Shown: one piece after another, positions 29,907 to 39,521 of the stretch
Position numbering within the stretch: the first letter of the stretch is position 1
Layout: every line of letters begins with the position of its first letter
Assembly: GCF_027492855.1 (NCBI RefSeq)
Contig: NZ_JAPUDY010000066.1
Coordinates: 1 to 64,000 of the forward strand
DNA length: 64,000 nucleotides
Direction: 5' to 3'
DNA from: Acidovorax sp.
GTDB lineage: Bacteria; Pseudomonadota; Gammaproteobacteria; Burkholderiales; Burkholderiaceae_C
Notes under the pieces: generated by a model
Database searches by the model: none
Told to the model about the DNA's origin: nothing
The model's input: only the letters and a program-made list of their open reading frames with translations
Translations under genes and position numbers: made by a program

Positions 29907-30653
29907 ATGCAAGCCCGTGGACTGACCTCCGTTGCCGCCGCCGACCGTGTTCTGCACGTGCTGGCCGTGCTGGCGCAGCACGGCCAGCCCATGTCGGCGG
30001 TCGAGTTGATGGAGGCCACGGGCCTGGCACGCAGCACGCTGTACCGCCAGTTGGCGCGGCTCAAGCTGTGGGGTTTTGTGCTGGAGAGCAGCGGGCACTA
30101 CGCGCCCGGCCCGCTCAGCCTGCAACTGGCGCTGGGGTTCGATTTGGCGTCGCACCTGGTGCACCAGGCGCGGCCAGACATGCAGGCCCTGGCCCGGCAG
30201 TCCCACGAGAGCGTGGGGCTGGTGGTGGCCGTGAACGACAGCGTGGTGTGCCTGGACATGGTGGACAGCACGCAGGCCCTGCGCTGCTCGTTCGAGAAGG
30301 GCCGCAGCGTGCCCTTGCGCTCCGGCGCCTCGGCCAAGTGCTTGCTCGCCCATATTGCGCCCGCCATGCGCAGCGCTGTGTTGGACACGCATTACGGCGC
30401 AGGCACTGCCGAGCGCCAGGCGGCGCTGGCCGAGCTGGAAGGCATTGCCAAGGCGGGTTACGCGGTCAGCTCCGGCGAAGTGGATGCCGGTGTCTGGGGC
30501 GTCAGCGTGCCCGTGTTCGGCTCACCCCGGCAGGCGGCCGGGGCCATCACCCTGATGGCTCCGATGGTGCGCGCCCAGGGGCAAGAGGCCGCGCTCATCG
30601 GCATGGCCGTGGTTGCCGCCGCGCGCATTTCCCGCCAGCTCACCCCTCCCTGA
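29907..30653 (+). CDS. IclR-family transcriptional regulator
   Basis: A 248-residue regulator. The N-terminal winged helix covers roughly residues 8-65 (VAAADRVLHVLAVLAQHGQP, GLARSTLYRQLARLK), then the IclR effector domain (FEKGRSVPLRSGASAKCLLA, GYAVSSGEVDAGVWGVSVPV). The ATG at 29907 (MQARGL) is preferred; one at 29877 is also in frame. It sits between hutU and a polar amino acid transporter/dioxygenase cassette on the same strand, so it probably controls that cassette. The effector is unknown. Confidence 0.87.
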   Translation: MQARGLTSVAAADRVLHVLAVLAQHGQPMSAVELMEATGLARSTLYRQLARLKLWGFVLESSGHYAPGPLSLQLALGFDLASHLVHQARPDMQALARQSHESVGLVVAVNDSVVCLDMVDSTQALRCSFEKGRSVPLRSGASAKCLLAHIAPAMRSAVLDTHYGAGTAERQAALAELEGIAKAGYAVSSGEVDAGVWGVSVPVFGSPRQAAGAITLMAPMVRAQGQEAALIGMAVVAAARISRQLTPP

Positions 30654-30689
30654 ATTATTCCCTCACCCCTCTAAAAAGGAGACTTCCCC

Positions 30690-31442
30690 ATGAACTTCCG
30701 CCGCAACCTTCTTCTGGCCAGCCTGGCCGCCGCAGCCCTTTGCACCACGGGTGCGCAGGCCCAGGACAGCAACGTCCTGCGCGTGGGCACCGATGCCACG
30801 TTCCCGCCCATGGAATTCGTGGACAACGGCAAACGCACGGGTTTTGACATCGAGCTGGTGGAGGCCATTGCCAAGACACTGGGCAAGCAGGTCGAATGGG
30901 TGGACATCGACTTCAAGGGCCTGATCCCCGGCCTGATCTCCAAGCGCTTTGACATGGCAGTCTCGGCCATCTACATCACCGACGAGCGCAAGAAGGTGGT
31001 GGACTTCACCGACTCCTACTACGCCGGTGGCCTGGTGGTGATGGTGAAGGCCGACAACAAAACCATCAACAAACTGGTCGACCTGGACGGCAAGAAGGTC
31101 AGCGTGCAGGTGGGCACCAAGTCGGTGTCGTACCTGACCGAAAAATTCCCCAAGGTGCAGCGTGTCGAGGTCGAAAAGAACCAGGAGATGTTCAACCTGG
31201 TGGACATCGGCCGTGCCGACGCCGCCGTGACCGGCAAGCCCGCCGCCTTTCAGTATGTGCGCACCCGCCCCGGCCTGCGCGTGCTCGACGAGCAGCTCAC
31301 CACCGAAGAATATGGCATGGCCCTGCGCAAGGACACGCCTGAGCTCACGAAGGCGGTAAACGGTGCCATCGCCAAGCTCAAGGCCGACGGCACTTATGCG
31401 GCCATCGTCAAGAAGTGGTTCAGCAACAGCGCTGCCAAGTAA
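30690..31442 (+). CDS. polar amino acid ABC transporter substrate-binding protein
   Basis: A 250-residue periplasmic protein of the HisJ/GlnH (SBP_bac_3) family. It has a signal peptide ending TGAQAQD, then LRVGTDATFPPMEFVDNGK and FDIELVEAIAKTLGK (first lobe), DMAVSAIYITDERKKVVDFT, and the acid-rich second lobe. The Arg that normally clamps the ligand alpha-carboxylate is present in DERKKVVDF. AAAAGGAGA precedes the start. It is probably specific for an amino acid or a derivative of one; its hut setting suggests an imidazole-bearing ligand, by inference. Confidence 0.9.
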   Translation: MNFRRNLLLASLAAAALCTTGAQAQDSNVLRVGTDATFPPMEFVDNGKRTGFDIELVEAIAKTLGKQVEWVDIDFKGLIPGLISKRFDMAVSAIYITDERKKVVDFTDSYYAGGLVVMVKADNKTINKLVDLDGKKVSVQVGTKSVSYLTEKFPKVQRVEVEKNQEMFNLVDIGRADAAVTGKPAAFQYVRTRPGLRVLDEQLTTEEYGMALRKDTPELTKAVNGAIAKLKADGTYAAIVKKWFSNSAAK

Positions 31443-31468
31443 GTCACCCACGGTTGCCGAACTGAGCC

Positions 31469-32137
31469 ATGGAACTTGATTTTTCTCCTGTCTGGGCCGG
31501 GTTACCGCAGTTGCTGGCGGGTGCGCTGGTCACTGTGGAAATCACGGCTGCCTCGCTGCTGCTGGGCTGCGTCATGGGCCTCTTGGTGGGCATTGGCCGC
31601 CTGAATCCCAAGCGCCGCGTGGTCTATGCCCTGTGCACCGCCTACGTGGCCGCGATCCGTGGCACGCCGCTGCTGGTGCAGCTGTTCATCCTGTTCTTTG
31701 GCCTGCCGCAGTTCGGCATTCTGCTGCCCGCTTTTGTGTGCGGGGTGCTTGGCCTGGGCATCTACTCGGGCGCCTATGTGTCCGAGGTGGTGCGCGGCGC
31801 CATCCAGTCCATCGACAAGGGGCAGATGGAGGCCGCGCGCTCCATCGGCATGTCCTCGGGCCTGGCCATGCGCACCGTGGTGCTGCCACAGGCGGTGGTG
31901 CGCATGATTCCGCCGCTGGGCAATGAGTTCATCGCGCTGATCAAGAACTCGGCGCTGGTGTCGCTGCTCACCATCCACGACCTGATGCACGAGGGGCAGA
32001 AGATCATCAGCGTGTCGTACCGCTCGCTGGAGGTGTACCTGGCGATTGCGGTGGTGTATTTCATCCTCACCGGCATCACCACACTGGTGCTGCGCCGCAT
32101 CGAGTTGCGCCTGCGCGCTGGGGGGATGGTGCAATGA
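31469..32137 (+). CDS. polar amino acid ABC transporter permease
   Basis: A 222-residue HisM/GlnP-type permease with about five membrane helices ([38 protein letters not shown]). The coupling loop is [38 protein letters not shown], which is highly typical of the family. Only one permease gene is present, so it presumably works as a homodimer. It overlaps the ATPase gene by 4 bp. Confidence 0.92.
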   Translation: MELDFSPVWAGLPQLLAGALVTVEITAASLLLGCVMGLLVGIGRLNPKRRVVYALCTAYVAAIRGTPLLVQLFILFFGLPQFGILLPAFVCGVLGLGIYSGAYVSEVVRGAIQSIDKGQMEAARSIGMSSGLAMRTVVLPQAVVRMIPPLGNEFIALIKNSALVSLLTIHDLMHEGQKIISVSYRSLEVYLAIAVVYFILTGITTLVLRRIELRLRAGGMVQ

Positions 32138-32931
32138 AGAAGAAAGACGCTGTGATGAATGCGGTGGATTCGGCCACACAGCCCATCGTGCGCATCCGTG
32201 GGTTGCGCAAGTCGTTTGGCAGCCATGTGGTGCTGAGCGGCATCGACTTTGATGTGCTGCCATCGCAGGTGGTGGTGGTGATCGGGCCCAGCGGCTCGGG
32301 CAAAAGCACCTTTTTGCGCTGCTGCAACGGCCTGGAGCAACCCGAGGGTGGCACGGTCGAGATCTGTGGCCGCACGCTGGTGCAGGACGGCCGCATGCTG
32401 CCCGACCACGACCTCAACGCCCTGCGCGAAGAGGTGGGCATGGTGTTCCAGTCGTTCAACCTGTTTCCGCACCTGTCGGTGATCGACAACGTCACGTTAG
32501 GCCCGCGCAAGCTGCGTGGCCTCTCGCGCAAGGAGGCGGAGGAGCGCGCCCAGGCCCTGCTGACCAAGGTGGGCCTGGCGCACAAGGCCACGGCCATGCC
32601 CGCCAGTCTGTCGGGCGGGCAAAAGCAGCGTGTGGCCATTGCGCGCGCGCTGGCCATGGAGCCGCGCGTGATGCTGTTCGACGAGCCCACGTCGGCGCTG
32701 GACCCCGAGCTGGTGGGCGAGGTGCTGCAGGTGATGAAGCTGCTGGCCAGCGAAGGCATGACCATGATGGTGGTCACGCACGAGATGGACTTTGCACGCG
32801 ATGTGGGCGATGTGGTTGTGGTGATGGACGGCGGCGGCATCATTGAGGCTGGCGTGCCCGCCACCATCTTCACCAACCCCACGCAGGAGCGCACGCGCTC
32901 CTTCCTGCAGGCCGTGCTCACGCGCGCCTGA
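32134..32931 (+). CDS. polar amino acid ABC transporter ATP-binding protein
   Basis: A 265-residue HisP/GlnQ-type ATPase. Walker A is [16 protein letters not shown], the Q loop is [13 protein letters not shown], the signature is [15 protein letters not shown], Walker B is [15 protein letters not shown], and the H loop is [12 protein letters not shown]. The N-terminal 18 residues ([17 protein letters not shown]) extend beyond the family start, so an internal ATG (MNAVD) is possible. It forms a complete three-component importer with the two preceding genes and lies 58 bp before the dioxygenase gene. Confidence 0.93.
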   Translation: MKKKDAVMNAVDSATQPIVRIRGLRKSFGSHVVLSGIDFDVLPSQVVVVIGPSGSGKSTFLRCCNGLEQPEGGTVEICGRTLVQDGRMLPDHDLNALREEVGMVFQSFNLFPHLSVIDNVTLGPRKLRGLSRKEAEERAQALLTKVGLAHKATAMPASLSGGQKQRVAIARALAMEPRVMLFDEPTSALDPELVGEVLQVMKLLASEGMTMMVVTHEMDFARDVGDVVVVMDGGGIIEAGVPATIFTNPTQERTRSFLQAVLTRA

Positions 32932-32989
32932 AGCTGTGAAGCGGCGCGTGCACGACGACGGTCAACCCAACACAAGGAGACAGCCCCGC

Positions 32990-33877
32990 ATGCCCCCGCT
33001 TTCACCCGCCACAGACCCGCTCTTGCCAACGCGTTTTGCGCAGCGCCTGCAGGAGCGCCTGACCGCAGGCGACATCGCCCGCTTCGACCGCGACGGCGCG
33101 CTGTGCATCAAACAATTGCTCACGTCCGATGAGGTGGCGCTGCTGCGAAGTGGCATCGACGCCAACCTGGCCGCGCCCAGCCCGCGCGCCAAGGTCGCCA
33201 GCCGCCCCGACGACCCAGGCCGTTTTTTTGAAGACTTCTGCAACTGGCAGGACATCCCGCAGTTCGGCCGCTTTGTGCACGAAACGCCGCTGGCGCTGGC
33301 CGCGCAGCGCCTGATGCAGTCGCGCACCGTGCGGCTGTACCACGACCATGTGCTGGTGAAAGAGCCCGGCACGCGCCAGCGCACGCCCTGGCACCAGGAC
33401 CAGCCCTACTACAACATCGACGGCATGCAGAACATCAGCATGTGGATCCCGGTGGACCCGGTCTCGCGCGCGGCCACGCTCGAATTTGTGGCTGGTTCGC
33501 ACAAAGGCCCCTGGCTCATGCCGCGCACCTTCATGGACAACCAGGCCAAATGGTTCCCTGAAGGCAGCCTGCAGGACCTGCCCAACGTCGAGGCCGACCG
33601 CGACGCCTTCCCGATTGTGGGCTGGGAGATCGAGCCCGGCGATGTGGTGTGTTTTCACATGCTCACGCTGCATGCGGCGGGCGGGGTGGAGGGCACCAAC
33701 CGCCGCCGCGTGTTCTCGGTGCGATTCCTCGGCGACGATACGCGCCATGCGCCCCGGCCCTGGAAGACTTCGCCCGAGTTTCCGGGCCTGGCAGACGAGT
33801 TGCCCGCAGGCGCTGAGATGGACCACCCGCTGTTCCCGCTGCTGATCGCGGGGACAGAGCCGACAGCCACACCATGA
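32990..33877 (+). CDS. PhyH-family Fe(II)/2-oxoglutarate dioxygenase
   Basis: A 295-residue oxygenase of the phytanoyl-CoA hydroxylase-like family (which also includes ectoine hydroxylase and PhnY). The iron facial triad is visible: His135 and Asp137 in TPWHQDQPYYN, and His228 in LTLHAAGG. Arg residues at 238-240 (GTNRRRVFSVRF) are candidates for the 2-oxoglutarate carboxylate contact. AAGGAGA supports the ATG at 32990. It overlaps hutD by 4 bp (ATGA), so it is translated with a hut gene. It is not a known step of the Hut pathway. By context it may hydroxylate or demethylate the ligand of the adjacent transporter to give a Hut substrate; this is inference. Confidence 0.88.
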   Translation: MPPLSPATDPLLPTRFAQRLQERLTAGDIARFDRDGALCIKQLLTSDEVALLRSGIDANLAAPSPRAKVASRPDDPGRFFEDFCNWQDIPQFGRFVHETPLALAAQRLMQSRTVRLYHDHVLVKEPGTRQRTPWHQDQPYYNIDGMQNISMWIPVDPVSRAATLEFVAGSHKGPWLMPRTFMDNQAKWFPEGSLQDLPNVEADRDAFPIVGWEIEPGDVVCFHMLTLHAAGGVEGTNRRRVFSVRFLGDDTRHAPRPWKTSPEFPGLADELPAGAEMDHPLFPLLIAGTEPTATP

Positions 33878-34509
33878 GGAATACGACGACGATGGCGATG
33901 AACTTCTTTGACCTGGCCACCACCCCCAGCACCCCGTGGAAGAACGGCGGCGGCAGCACGCAAGAGCTGGCCTGTTGGCCGCCCGGGGCGGACATGAACG
34001 ACTTTGAGTGGCGCGTGAGTTTGGCCACCGTGGACCGGCCCGGCCCGTTCTCGGTCTTCCCGTCCATCGACCGCCAGATCATGCTGCTGGGCGGTGACGG
34101 CCTGCACCTGCGCAGCCCCGGTTGGGAGCACCGGCTGGAAGAGCGCTGGCAGCCGTTTGCCTTCTCGGGCGACGACGCCGTGGACGGCGCGATGTTGGGT
34201 GGCACCTCCAAGGATTTCAACCTGATGCAGCGGCGGGGCCTGTGGCACGGCCCGCTGCGCGTGGTCAGCGATGCGCAATCGCCCGGCAGCACGCCTGCGG
34301 GGCTGTGCATGGTGCTGCAGGGTGAGTGGCAGTGGGCGCAAGCCCAGAACGCCGCACCCAGTGTGTTGAAGGCGGGGCAGGGTTTCTGGTGGGCAGGCGA
34401 GGGCGACCCGGTGCCGGGCCGCCTGGAGCCTTTGCGCACTGGTGGTGTGGCTGATGCGCCCGCCCTGGTCTGGATCGCTTTGCAGCGCGGAGTGAATCCA
34501 GAAGTTTGA
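33874..34509 (+). CDS. hutD: HutD family protein
   Basis: A 211-residue cupin-like protein: FFDLATTPSTPWKNGGGSTQ is the conserved HutD N-terminus, with WRVSLATVDRPGPFSVFPSI and RQIMLLGGDGLHL following. HutD is widespread in hut operons; in Pseudomonas it has been proposed to limit hut expression, and its ligand may be formylglutamate-like, but the biochemical role is unsettled. Its start overlaps the dioxygenase stop (ATGA). A palindromic repeat follows before hutI. Confidence 0.92.
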   Translation: MRNTTTMAMNFFDLATTPSTPWKNGGGSTQELACWPPGADMNDFEWRVSLATVDRPGPFSVFPSIDRQIMLLGGDGLHLRSPGWEHRLEERWQPFAFSGDDAVDGAMLGGTSKDFNLMQRRGLWHGPLRVVSDAQSPGSTPAGLCMVLQGEWQWAQAQNAAPSVLKAGQGFWWAGEGDPVPGRLEPLRTGGVADAPALVWIALQRGVNPEV

Positions 34510-34570
34510 ATAAAAATGGCCTCTGGCGCTTGATGAATAAGCGCTAATGGCTATTAATTTTGTAGCAATC
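34510..34570. repeat. intergenic palindromic repeat between hutD and hutI
   Basis: GCGCTT (34526-34531), loop GATGAAT, AAGCGC (34539-34544), within GGCCTCTG...TAATGGC, followed by TATTAATTTTGTAGC. It is placed inside the hut operon between two coding regions, the same family as at 6851, 19346 and 22725. Confidence 0.8.
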
Positions 34571-34586
34571 AAAGCGATACCCAAAG

Positions 34587-35900
34587 ATGTACCGGCAGAT
34601 GCAGCACAAGGACAACAACAGCTTTGCGGCAGGCGAAAGCGCCGATGGCGTGTGGACCAACCTGAGGCCCGTGGCGGGCCTGGTGGTGGCCGATGTGCCC
34701 GTGCCCGATGGCTCACCCGCCTGTGTGGTGGTGCAGGGCGGCCGCATCGCCTGGGTGGGGCCCGAGGCGCAGTTGCCGCCCGCCTACCAGCCGCTGCGCC
34801 GCTGGGACGCAGGCGGCGCGCTCGCCACGCCCGGCCTGGTGGACTGCCACACGCACCTGGTCTATGGCGGCCAGCGTGCCAACGAGTTCGCCATGCGGCT
34901 GGCAGGCGCCACGTATGAAGAAGTGGCCAAGGCGGGCGGGGGCATCGTGTCGTCGGTGAAGGCCACGCGCGAGGCGTCGGAAGATGAGCTCTTCGCCCAG
35001 GCCGCGCCGCGCCTGCAAGCCCTGCTGGCCGAAGGCGTGTGCGCCATCGAGATCAAGTCCGGCTACGGCCTTGCCTTGGAGCACGAACGCAAGCAACTGC
35101 GCGTGGCCCGCCGCCTGGGCGAGGCCTTTGGCGTGACGGTGCGCACCACTTTTCTGGGCGCGCATGCACTGCCGCCTGAGTACGCCGGGCGCAGCCAGGA
35201 CTACATCGACTTGGTCTGCCGCGAGATGCTGCCCGCGCTGGCGGCCGAGGGGCTGGTGGATGCGGTCGATGTGTTCTGCGAGCACATCGCCTTCACGCTG
35301 GCAGAGACGGAGCAGGTGTTCCAGGCCGCGCAGGCGCTCGGCATCCCCGTCAAGCTGCATGCAGAGCAGCTCTCGGACATGGGCGGTGCGGCCTTGGCCG
35401 CGCGCTATGGCGCGCTGTCGTGCGACCACATCGAGCATTTGTCGCAAGCCGGGATCGACGCCATGAAGGCCGCAGGCACCGTGGCCGTGCTACTGCCCGG
35501 CGCCTACTACACGCTGCGCGACACGCACCTGCCGCCGATTGCGCAGCTGCGCGAAGCAGGTGCACCCATGGCCGTCTCCACCGACCACAACCCTGGCACC
35601 TCGCCAGCGCTGAGCCTGCTGCTCATGGCCAACATGGCCTGCACGCTGTTCCGCCTGACGGTGCCCGAGGCGCTGGCGGGCATCACCACGCACGCCGCGC
35701 GTGCGCTGGGCCTTGCGGATACACACGGCCTCATCGCCGCTGGCAGGCCCGCCAACTTCGTGCTGTGGCCGCTGGGCGAGGCGGCTGAGCTGGCCTACTG
35801 GTTCGGCCACCAACCCGCCTGCACCATCGTGCGGCAGGGGCGGGTGGCTGGTGACGGCCTGGGAGTGCGCTCGCAAAAGGAGGCAGCCCATGGCGCATGA
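34587..35900 (+). CDS. hutI: imidazolonepropionase
   Basis: Hydrolyses 4-imidazolone-5-propionate to N-formimidoyl-L-glutamate. It has 437 residues, an amidohydrolase-superfamily TIM barrel. [13 protein letters not shown] supplies metal-binding His residues, and [35 protein letters not shown] and [10 protein letters not shown] are family signatures. Start choice is uncertain: ATGs at 34587 and 34599 both lack an obvious ribosome-binding site and the first 20 residues are unusual for the family. It overlaps hutF by 11 bp. Confidence 0.95.
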   Translation: MYRQMQHKDNNSFAAGESADGVWTNLRPVAGLVVADVPVPDGSPACVVVQGGRIAWVGPEAQLPPAYQPLRRWDAGGALATPGLVDCHTHLVYGGQRANEFAMRLAGATYEEVAKAGGGIVSSVKATREASEDELFAQAAPRLQALLAEGVCAIEIKSGYGLALEHERKQLRVARRLGEAFGVTVRTTFLGAHALPPEYAGRSQDYIDLVCREMLPALAAEGLVDAVDVFCEHIAFTLAETEQVFQAAQALGIPVKLHAEQLSDMGGAALAARYGALSCDHIEHLSQAGIDAMKAAGTVAVLLPGAYYTLRDTHLPPIAQLREAGAPMAVSTDHNPGTSPALSLLLMANMACTLFRLTVPEALAGITTHAARALGLADTHGLIAAGRPANFVLWPLGEAAELAYWFGHQPACTIVRQGRVAGDGLGVRSQKEAAHGA

Positions 35901-37290
35901 CGCTTCACGCAGTCTTTTCGCGGCGGATGCGCTGCTGCCCACCGGCTGGGCGCGCAACGTGCTGGTGCAGTGGGATGGTGCAGGGCGTATCACCCGTGCC
36001 GTGGCTGACTCGGTAGCGCCAATGGGCGTTGCGGTAGCACCCGGCCCCCTGATCCCCGGCATGCCCAACCTGCACTCGCATGCGTTCCAGCGCGCGTTTG
36101 CGGGCCTTACGGAATACCGGGGGCAAAGCCAGGACAGTTTTTGGAGCTGGCGCAACCTGATGTACCGGTTTGCCGCGCGTATCACACCCGAGTCGCTGGA
36201 GGCCATTGCCACCTGGCTGTACGTGGAGATGCTGGAGGCGGGCTACACCAGCGTGTGCGAGTTCCACTACGTGCACCACGACCAGGGCGGCACGCCCTAT
36301 GCCGACGATGCCACGCTGTCGCTGGTGCTGCTGCGTGCGGCGCGCAATGCGGGCATCGGTATCACGCTGCTGCCGGTGCTCTACCAGACCAGCGGTTTCG
36401 GCGCCAAGCCGCCGCGTGCCGACCAGGCGCGTTTTATCCGCGGCACCGACAATATGCTCTCATTATTGGAGCGCCTTGCGCCCGCTACACAAGCGCTGGG
36501 TGGTGTTTTGGGTCTTGCTCCGCACTCGCTGCGCGCCGTGCCGGAGGGCAGCCTTGCCGCTGCCGTGCAGGGCCTCACCGCGCTCAACCCCAAGGCGCCT
36601 ATCCACATCCACATCGCCGAGCAGACGCAGGAGGTGGATGACTGCATCGCCTGGAGCGGCCAGCGCCCCGTGCAATGGCTGCTTGCGCACGCCCCCGTGG
36701 ACGAACGCTGGTGCCTGGTGCACGCCACGCACATGACGCAGGGCGAATATGCAGATGCCGCGCGCACGGGCGCCGTGGCGGGCATCTGCCCCACCACCGA
36801 AGCGAATCTGGGCGACGGCATCTTCGACATGCCGCTGTGGCTGCAGCACGGCGGCCGCTGGGGCGTGGGCTCGGACAGCCATGCCTGCGTGAACGCGGCC
36901 GAGGAGCTGCTGATGCTTGAATACGGCCAGCGCCTGTCGCTGCGCCAGCGCAACGTGCTGGCGAGCAGCAGCCAGGCCGAAGTGGCCACCGCCATGACCT
37001 TGCAGGCCGTGCAGGGCGGGGCGCAGGCGGCAGGCCGCTCCATCGGCGGCATCGAAGCAGGCCAGCAGGCCGACATGGTGGCGCTTGATGCGCAGCATGT
37101 GGCGCTTTGTGGCCTGCCCGCGCACAGCATGCTTTCGTCCCACGTGTTCGGCAGCCACCGCACCTCGGCCATCGACAGCCTGTGGGTGGCGGGTGTGCAG
37201 CGCGTAGCGTTGGGCCGCCATGCCCTGCACGACACTGCCGCGCAAGCCTTCGTGGCCGCGCGATCGGCCACCATTGCGCCGGACGCCTGA
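35890..37290 (+). CDS. hutF: formimidoylglutamate deiminase
   Basis: Converts N-formimidoylglutamate to N-formylglutamate and ammonia, defining the five-step Hut route. It has 466 residues, amidohydrolase fold, with metal ligands in [20 protein letters not shown], then [24 protein letters not shown] and [20 protein letters not shown]. The ATG at 35890 lies inside the hutI 3' end after AAAAGGAGGCAG, an excellent ribosome-binding site. A repeat-like stretch is embedded at about 36456-36506 in the variable [18 protein letters not shown] segment. Confidence 0.95.
   Translation: MAHDASRSLFAADALLPTGWARNVLVQWDGAGRITRAVADSVAPMGVAVAPGPLIPGMPNLHSHAFQRAFAGLTEYRGQSQDSFWSWRNLMYRFAARITPESLEAIATWLYVEMLEAGYTSVCEFHYVHHDQGGTPYADDATLSLVLLRAARNAGIGITLLPVLYQTSGFGAKPPRADQARFIRGTDNMLSLLERLAPATQALGGVLGLAPHSLRAVPEGSLAAAVQGLTALNPKAPIHIHIAEQTQEVDDCIAWSGQRPVQWLLAHAPVDERWCLVHATHMTQGEYADAARTGAVAGICPTTEANLGDGIFDMPLWLQHGGRWGVGSDSHACVNAAEELLMLEYGQRLSLRQRNVLASSSQAEVATAMTLQAVQGGAQAAGRSIGGIEAGQQADMVALDAQHVALCGLPAHSMLSSHVFGSHRTSAIDSLWVAGVQRVALGRHALHDTAAQAFVAARSATIAPDA
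36456..36506. repeat. palindromic repeat-like stretch inside hutF
   Basis: GCTCTCATTATTGGAGCG followed by CCTTGCGC, a 9-nt spacer, and AAGCGCTGGG. The CTTGCGC-N9-AAGCGCT(A/G)GG spacing equals that of the intergenic copy at 19346, and the 26 bases before the core align without gaps. It encodes a poorly conserved linker of HutF. Degenerate copy; similarity judged by eye. Confidence 0.4.
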
Positions 37291-37318
37291 GATGGTCCGG
37301 TCCCAGCCTCGTACCCCA

Positions 37319-37391
37319 ACCGTTCGGGCTGAGCCTGTCGAAGCCTGGGCTTCTGCCGCAACTTGCCCTTCGATAGACCCAGGGCGGGCGG
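37319..37391. repeat. REP-like element between hutF and hutG
   Basis: CCGTTCGGGCTGAGCCTGTC followed by GAAGC, and about 20 bp later CCCTTCGATAGACCCAGGGC, which resembles a diverged reverse complement (GCTTCGACAGGCTCAGCCCG). Motifs of the GTTCGGGCTGAGCCTGTCGAAG type are known as REP-like repeats in several proteobacteria. The pair would fold as an intercistronic hairpin before hutG. Confidence 0.65.
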
Positions 37392-37431
37392 CTGGACTGA
37401 ACAGCCGACGTGTATTACCGCACCCAAAACC

Positions 37432-38250
37432 ATGACCAATACTGCCCCCCCACCGTTTTTGTTCCACCAGGGCACACTGCCGCTGCTGATCTCCATGCCC
37501 CACGCAGGCACCTATGTGCCGCCCGCACTGGCCGCGCGCTTCACTGACGAAGCCCGCCATGTGCCCGACACCGACTGGCACATGGAGCGCCTCTATGCGT
37601 TTGCGAAAGACATGGGCGCCTCCATCCTCGTGGCCACGCATTCGCGCTACGTGGTGGACCTGAACCGCCCGCCCGACGGTGCCAGCCTGTACCCCGGCCA
37701 GAGCGTTACGGGCCTGTGCCCGGTGGACACTTTTGACGACACGCCCATCTATGCCCAAGGCGATGTGCCCGATGATGCCGAGGTGGCCGCGCGCCGCGAC
37801 ACTGTCTGGGCGCCGTACCATGCGCAGCTGCGCGCCGAGCTCGATCGCATCCGTGCGCAGCACGGTGTGGCGGTGTTGTGGGACGCGCATTCCATCCGCT
37901 CCGTACTCCCGCGCTTTTTTGAGGGCAAGCTGCCCGACCTGAACCTGGGCACGGCCGACGGCGCGAGCTGCGCCCCCGCGCTGGCGCAGGAGTTGCTGGC
38001 CATTGCCCAATCCGCGCCAGGCTATACCGGCGTGCTCAATGGCCGCTTCAAGGGCGGGCACATCACGCGCCACTACGGCCAGCCTGCGAACAACATCCAT
38101 GCGGTGCAGTTGGAGATGACGCAGTGCAGCTACATGCAGGAGGTTTTGCCGTTTGACTACCTGCCCGATGTGGCTGCGGGCGTGCAGCCGCACTTGCGCC
38201 GCCTGCTGGATGCGGCGCTTGTATTTGCGCGGGCGCAAACCAAGGGCTGA
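37432..38250 (+). CDS. hutG: N-formylglutamate deformylase
   Basis: Last step of the pathway: N-formyl-L-glutamate to glutamate plus formate. It has 272 residues of the FGase family. LISMPHAGTYVPP, YVVDLNRPPDGASLYPGQ, VLWDAHSIRSVLPRFFEG, GGHITRHYGQP and QLEMTQCSYM are characteristic. The ATG at 37432 (MTNTAPP) is chosen; upstream codons are inside the REP-like element. It closes the hut block. Confidence 0.95.
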   Translation: MTNTAPPPFLFHQGTLPLLISMPHAGTYVPPALAARFTDEARHVPDTDWHMERLYAFAKDMGASILVATHSRYVVDLNRPPDGASLYPGQSVTGLCPVDTFDDTPIYAQGDVPDDAEVAARRDTVWAPYHAQLRAELDRIRAQHGVAVLWDAHSIRSVLPRFFEGKLPDLNLGTADGASCAPALAQELLAIAQSAPGYTGVLNGRFKGGHITRHYGQPANNIHAVQLEMTQCSYMQEVLPFDYLPDVAAGVQPHLRRLLDAALVFARAQTKG

Positions 38251-38389
38251 ATCAGCGCTGACTTTGCCTTGCCGCAGCGCAGCAAGGGCAGGGATCGGTG
38301 CTAGGATGGCCCGAGCGGCCTCACCTTGTTTTTGCAGGCCGCGTGGTGCGCCAACCGGCCACCTTTTTTGCGGAAGGAGCCGCATCCTC

Positions 38390-38593
38390 ATGGAATCTGC
38401 GGCGTATTACTACATGCCTTTGTTCAAGCCCGGCGCGGTCGTCCACCTGGGGGGGCGCCGCGAAACGGTGAGCCATGTGGTGGTGCGGCGCAGTGGTTTG
38501 ATGGTGCACCTGGTGGGGCATGAATCCCCTGTGCATCCCGACACATTGCGGCTGGAGCCCAGCGCATTCCACATGAGCAGGGTGCCGGAGTAG
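38390..38593 (+). CDS. small conserved-looking hypothetical protein
   Basis: A 67-residue protein starting MESAAYYYMPLFKPGAVVHL, followed by RRETVSHVVVRRSGLMVHLV. It is Val/His/Arg-rich and looks like a small beta-barrel (SH3-like) domain; I do not recognise a family. GGAAGGAG lies 11 bp before the ATG at 38390. It has no signal peptide. It lies between hutG and the convergent psd gene. Codon use agrees with coding, but function is unknown. Confidence 0.6.
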   Translation: MESAAYYYMPLFKPGAVVHLGGRRETVSHVVVRRSGLMVHLVGHESPVHPDTLRLEPSAFHMSRVPE

Positions 38594-38615
38594 GGCCTCC
38601 TGGGAACGGCCCCGG

Positions 38616-39470
38616 TCAGCCGGTCGTCGCTCGTTGCGCCATCGCTTCACCCAGCTGAATGGGCCCCGCGGGCGTCCACTGCGGGTTGAACTGCAGCGGC
38701 CCCTTGGGGAACAGCATCACCACGGTGGAGCCCAGCAGAAAGCGGCCCATCTCCTGACCCTTTTGCAGGCTCACCTGGCCGCTCGCGTAGTCCCACTGGC
38801 GCAGCGTGCCGGGGCGGGGCGGGTTCACCTGGCCATGCCACACGGTGGCCATGCTGCCCACGATGGTGGCGCCCACCAGCACCAGCACGAACGGACCTTG
38901 GGCCGATTCAAACACGCAGACCACGCGTTCATTGCGAGCGAACAGGCCGGGCACGCCGCGCGCAGTGGTGGGGTTGACGGAGAACAGGTCGCCCGGCACG
39001 TGGATCATGCGCGCGAGCTCGCCCGCGCAGGGCATGTGGATGCGGTGGTAGTCGCGCGGGCTCAGGTACAGCGTGGCGAAATGGCCGTTCTCAAAACGCG
39101 CGCCCAGTGCCGCGTCGCCGCCCACCAGGGCGGTGGTGGAGTACGAATGGCCCTTGGCCTGGAAAATCTGGTCCTTGGCGATGGGTCCGAACTGGCTGAT
39201 GGCACCGTCCACGGGGCAAATCAGGTCGGCATCGGCCAGCGGGCGCGCGCCGTCTTTCAGTGCCCGCGTGAAGAAGTCATTGAACGAGGCGTAGCTGGCG
39301 ATGTCGGGGTTGGCCGCTTCGGCCATGTTCACGTTGTAGCGGGCCACAAAGCGGCGGATCACCGAGGTGGTGAGGCCCCCCAGCCGGGCTGATGCGAACT
39401 TACCCGCCAGGGCGGTCAATGCCTGCTTGGGCATGAGGTATTGCGGCAGAACTGCCAGGCGATCAGACAC
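38616..39470 (-). CDS. psd: phosphatidylserine decarboxylase proenzyme
   Basis: Makes phosphatidylethanolamine in the inner membrane. It has 284 residues. The autocleavage motif LGST is in GRFLLGSTVVMLFPKGPLQF, and the Ser becomes the pyruvoyl group. The catalytic His region is YLSPRDYHRIHMPC, and VNPTTARGVPGLFARNERV is also conserved. The start is GTG at 39470 with GAGGGG before it. Transcription converges on the small hypothetical gene across 22 bp. Confidence 0.95.
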   Translation of the reverse strand: MSDRLAVLPQYLMPKQALTALAGKFASARLGGLTTSVIRRFVARYNVNMAEAANPDIASYASFNDFFTRALKDGARPLADADLICPVDGAISQFGPIAKDQIFQAKGHSYSTTALVGGDAALGARFENGHFATLYLSPRDYHRIHMPCAGELARMIHVPGDLFSVNPTTARGVPGLFARNERVVCVFESAQGPFVLVLVGATIVGSMATVWHGQVNPPRPGTLRQWDYASGQVSLQKGQEMGRFLLGSTVVMLFPKGPLQFNPQWTPAGPIQLGEAMAQRATTG

Positions 39471-39521
39471 GGGCGAACCCCTCGAAGACGAAAGCGGCGA
39501 TTCTATCGGCGTGGAGGCCGT

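Noticed and set aside
28059-30392. Long minus-strand frame (777 codons) across hutU and the IclR gene
   Set aside because: Mirror of two clear plus-strand genes; composition is that of antisense high-GC DNA.
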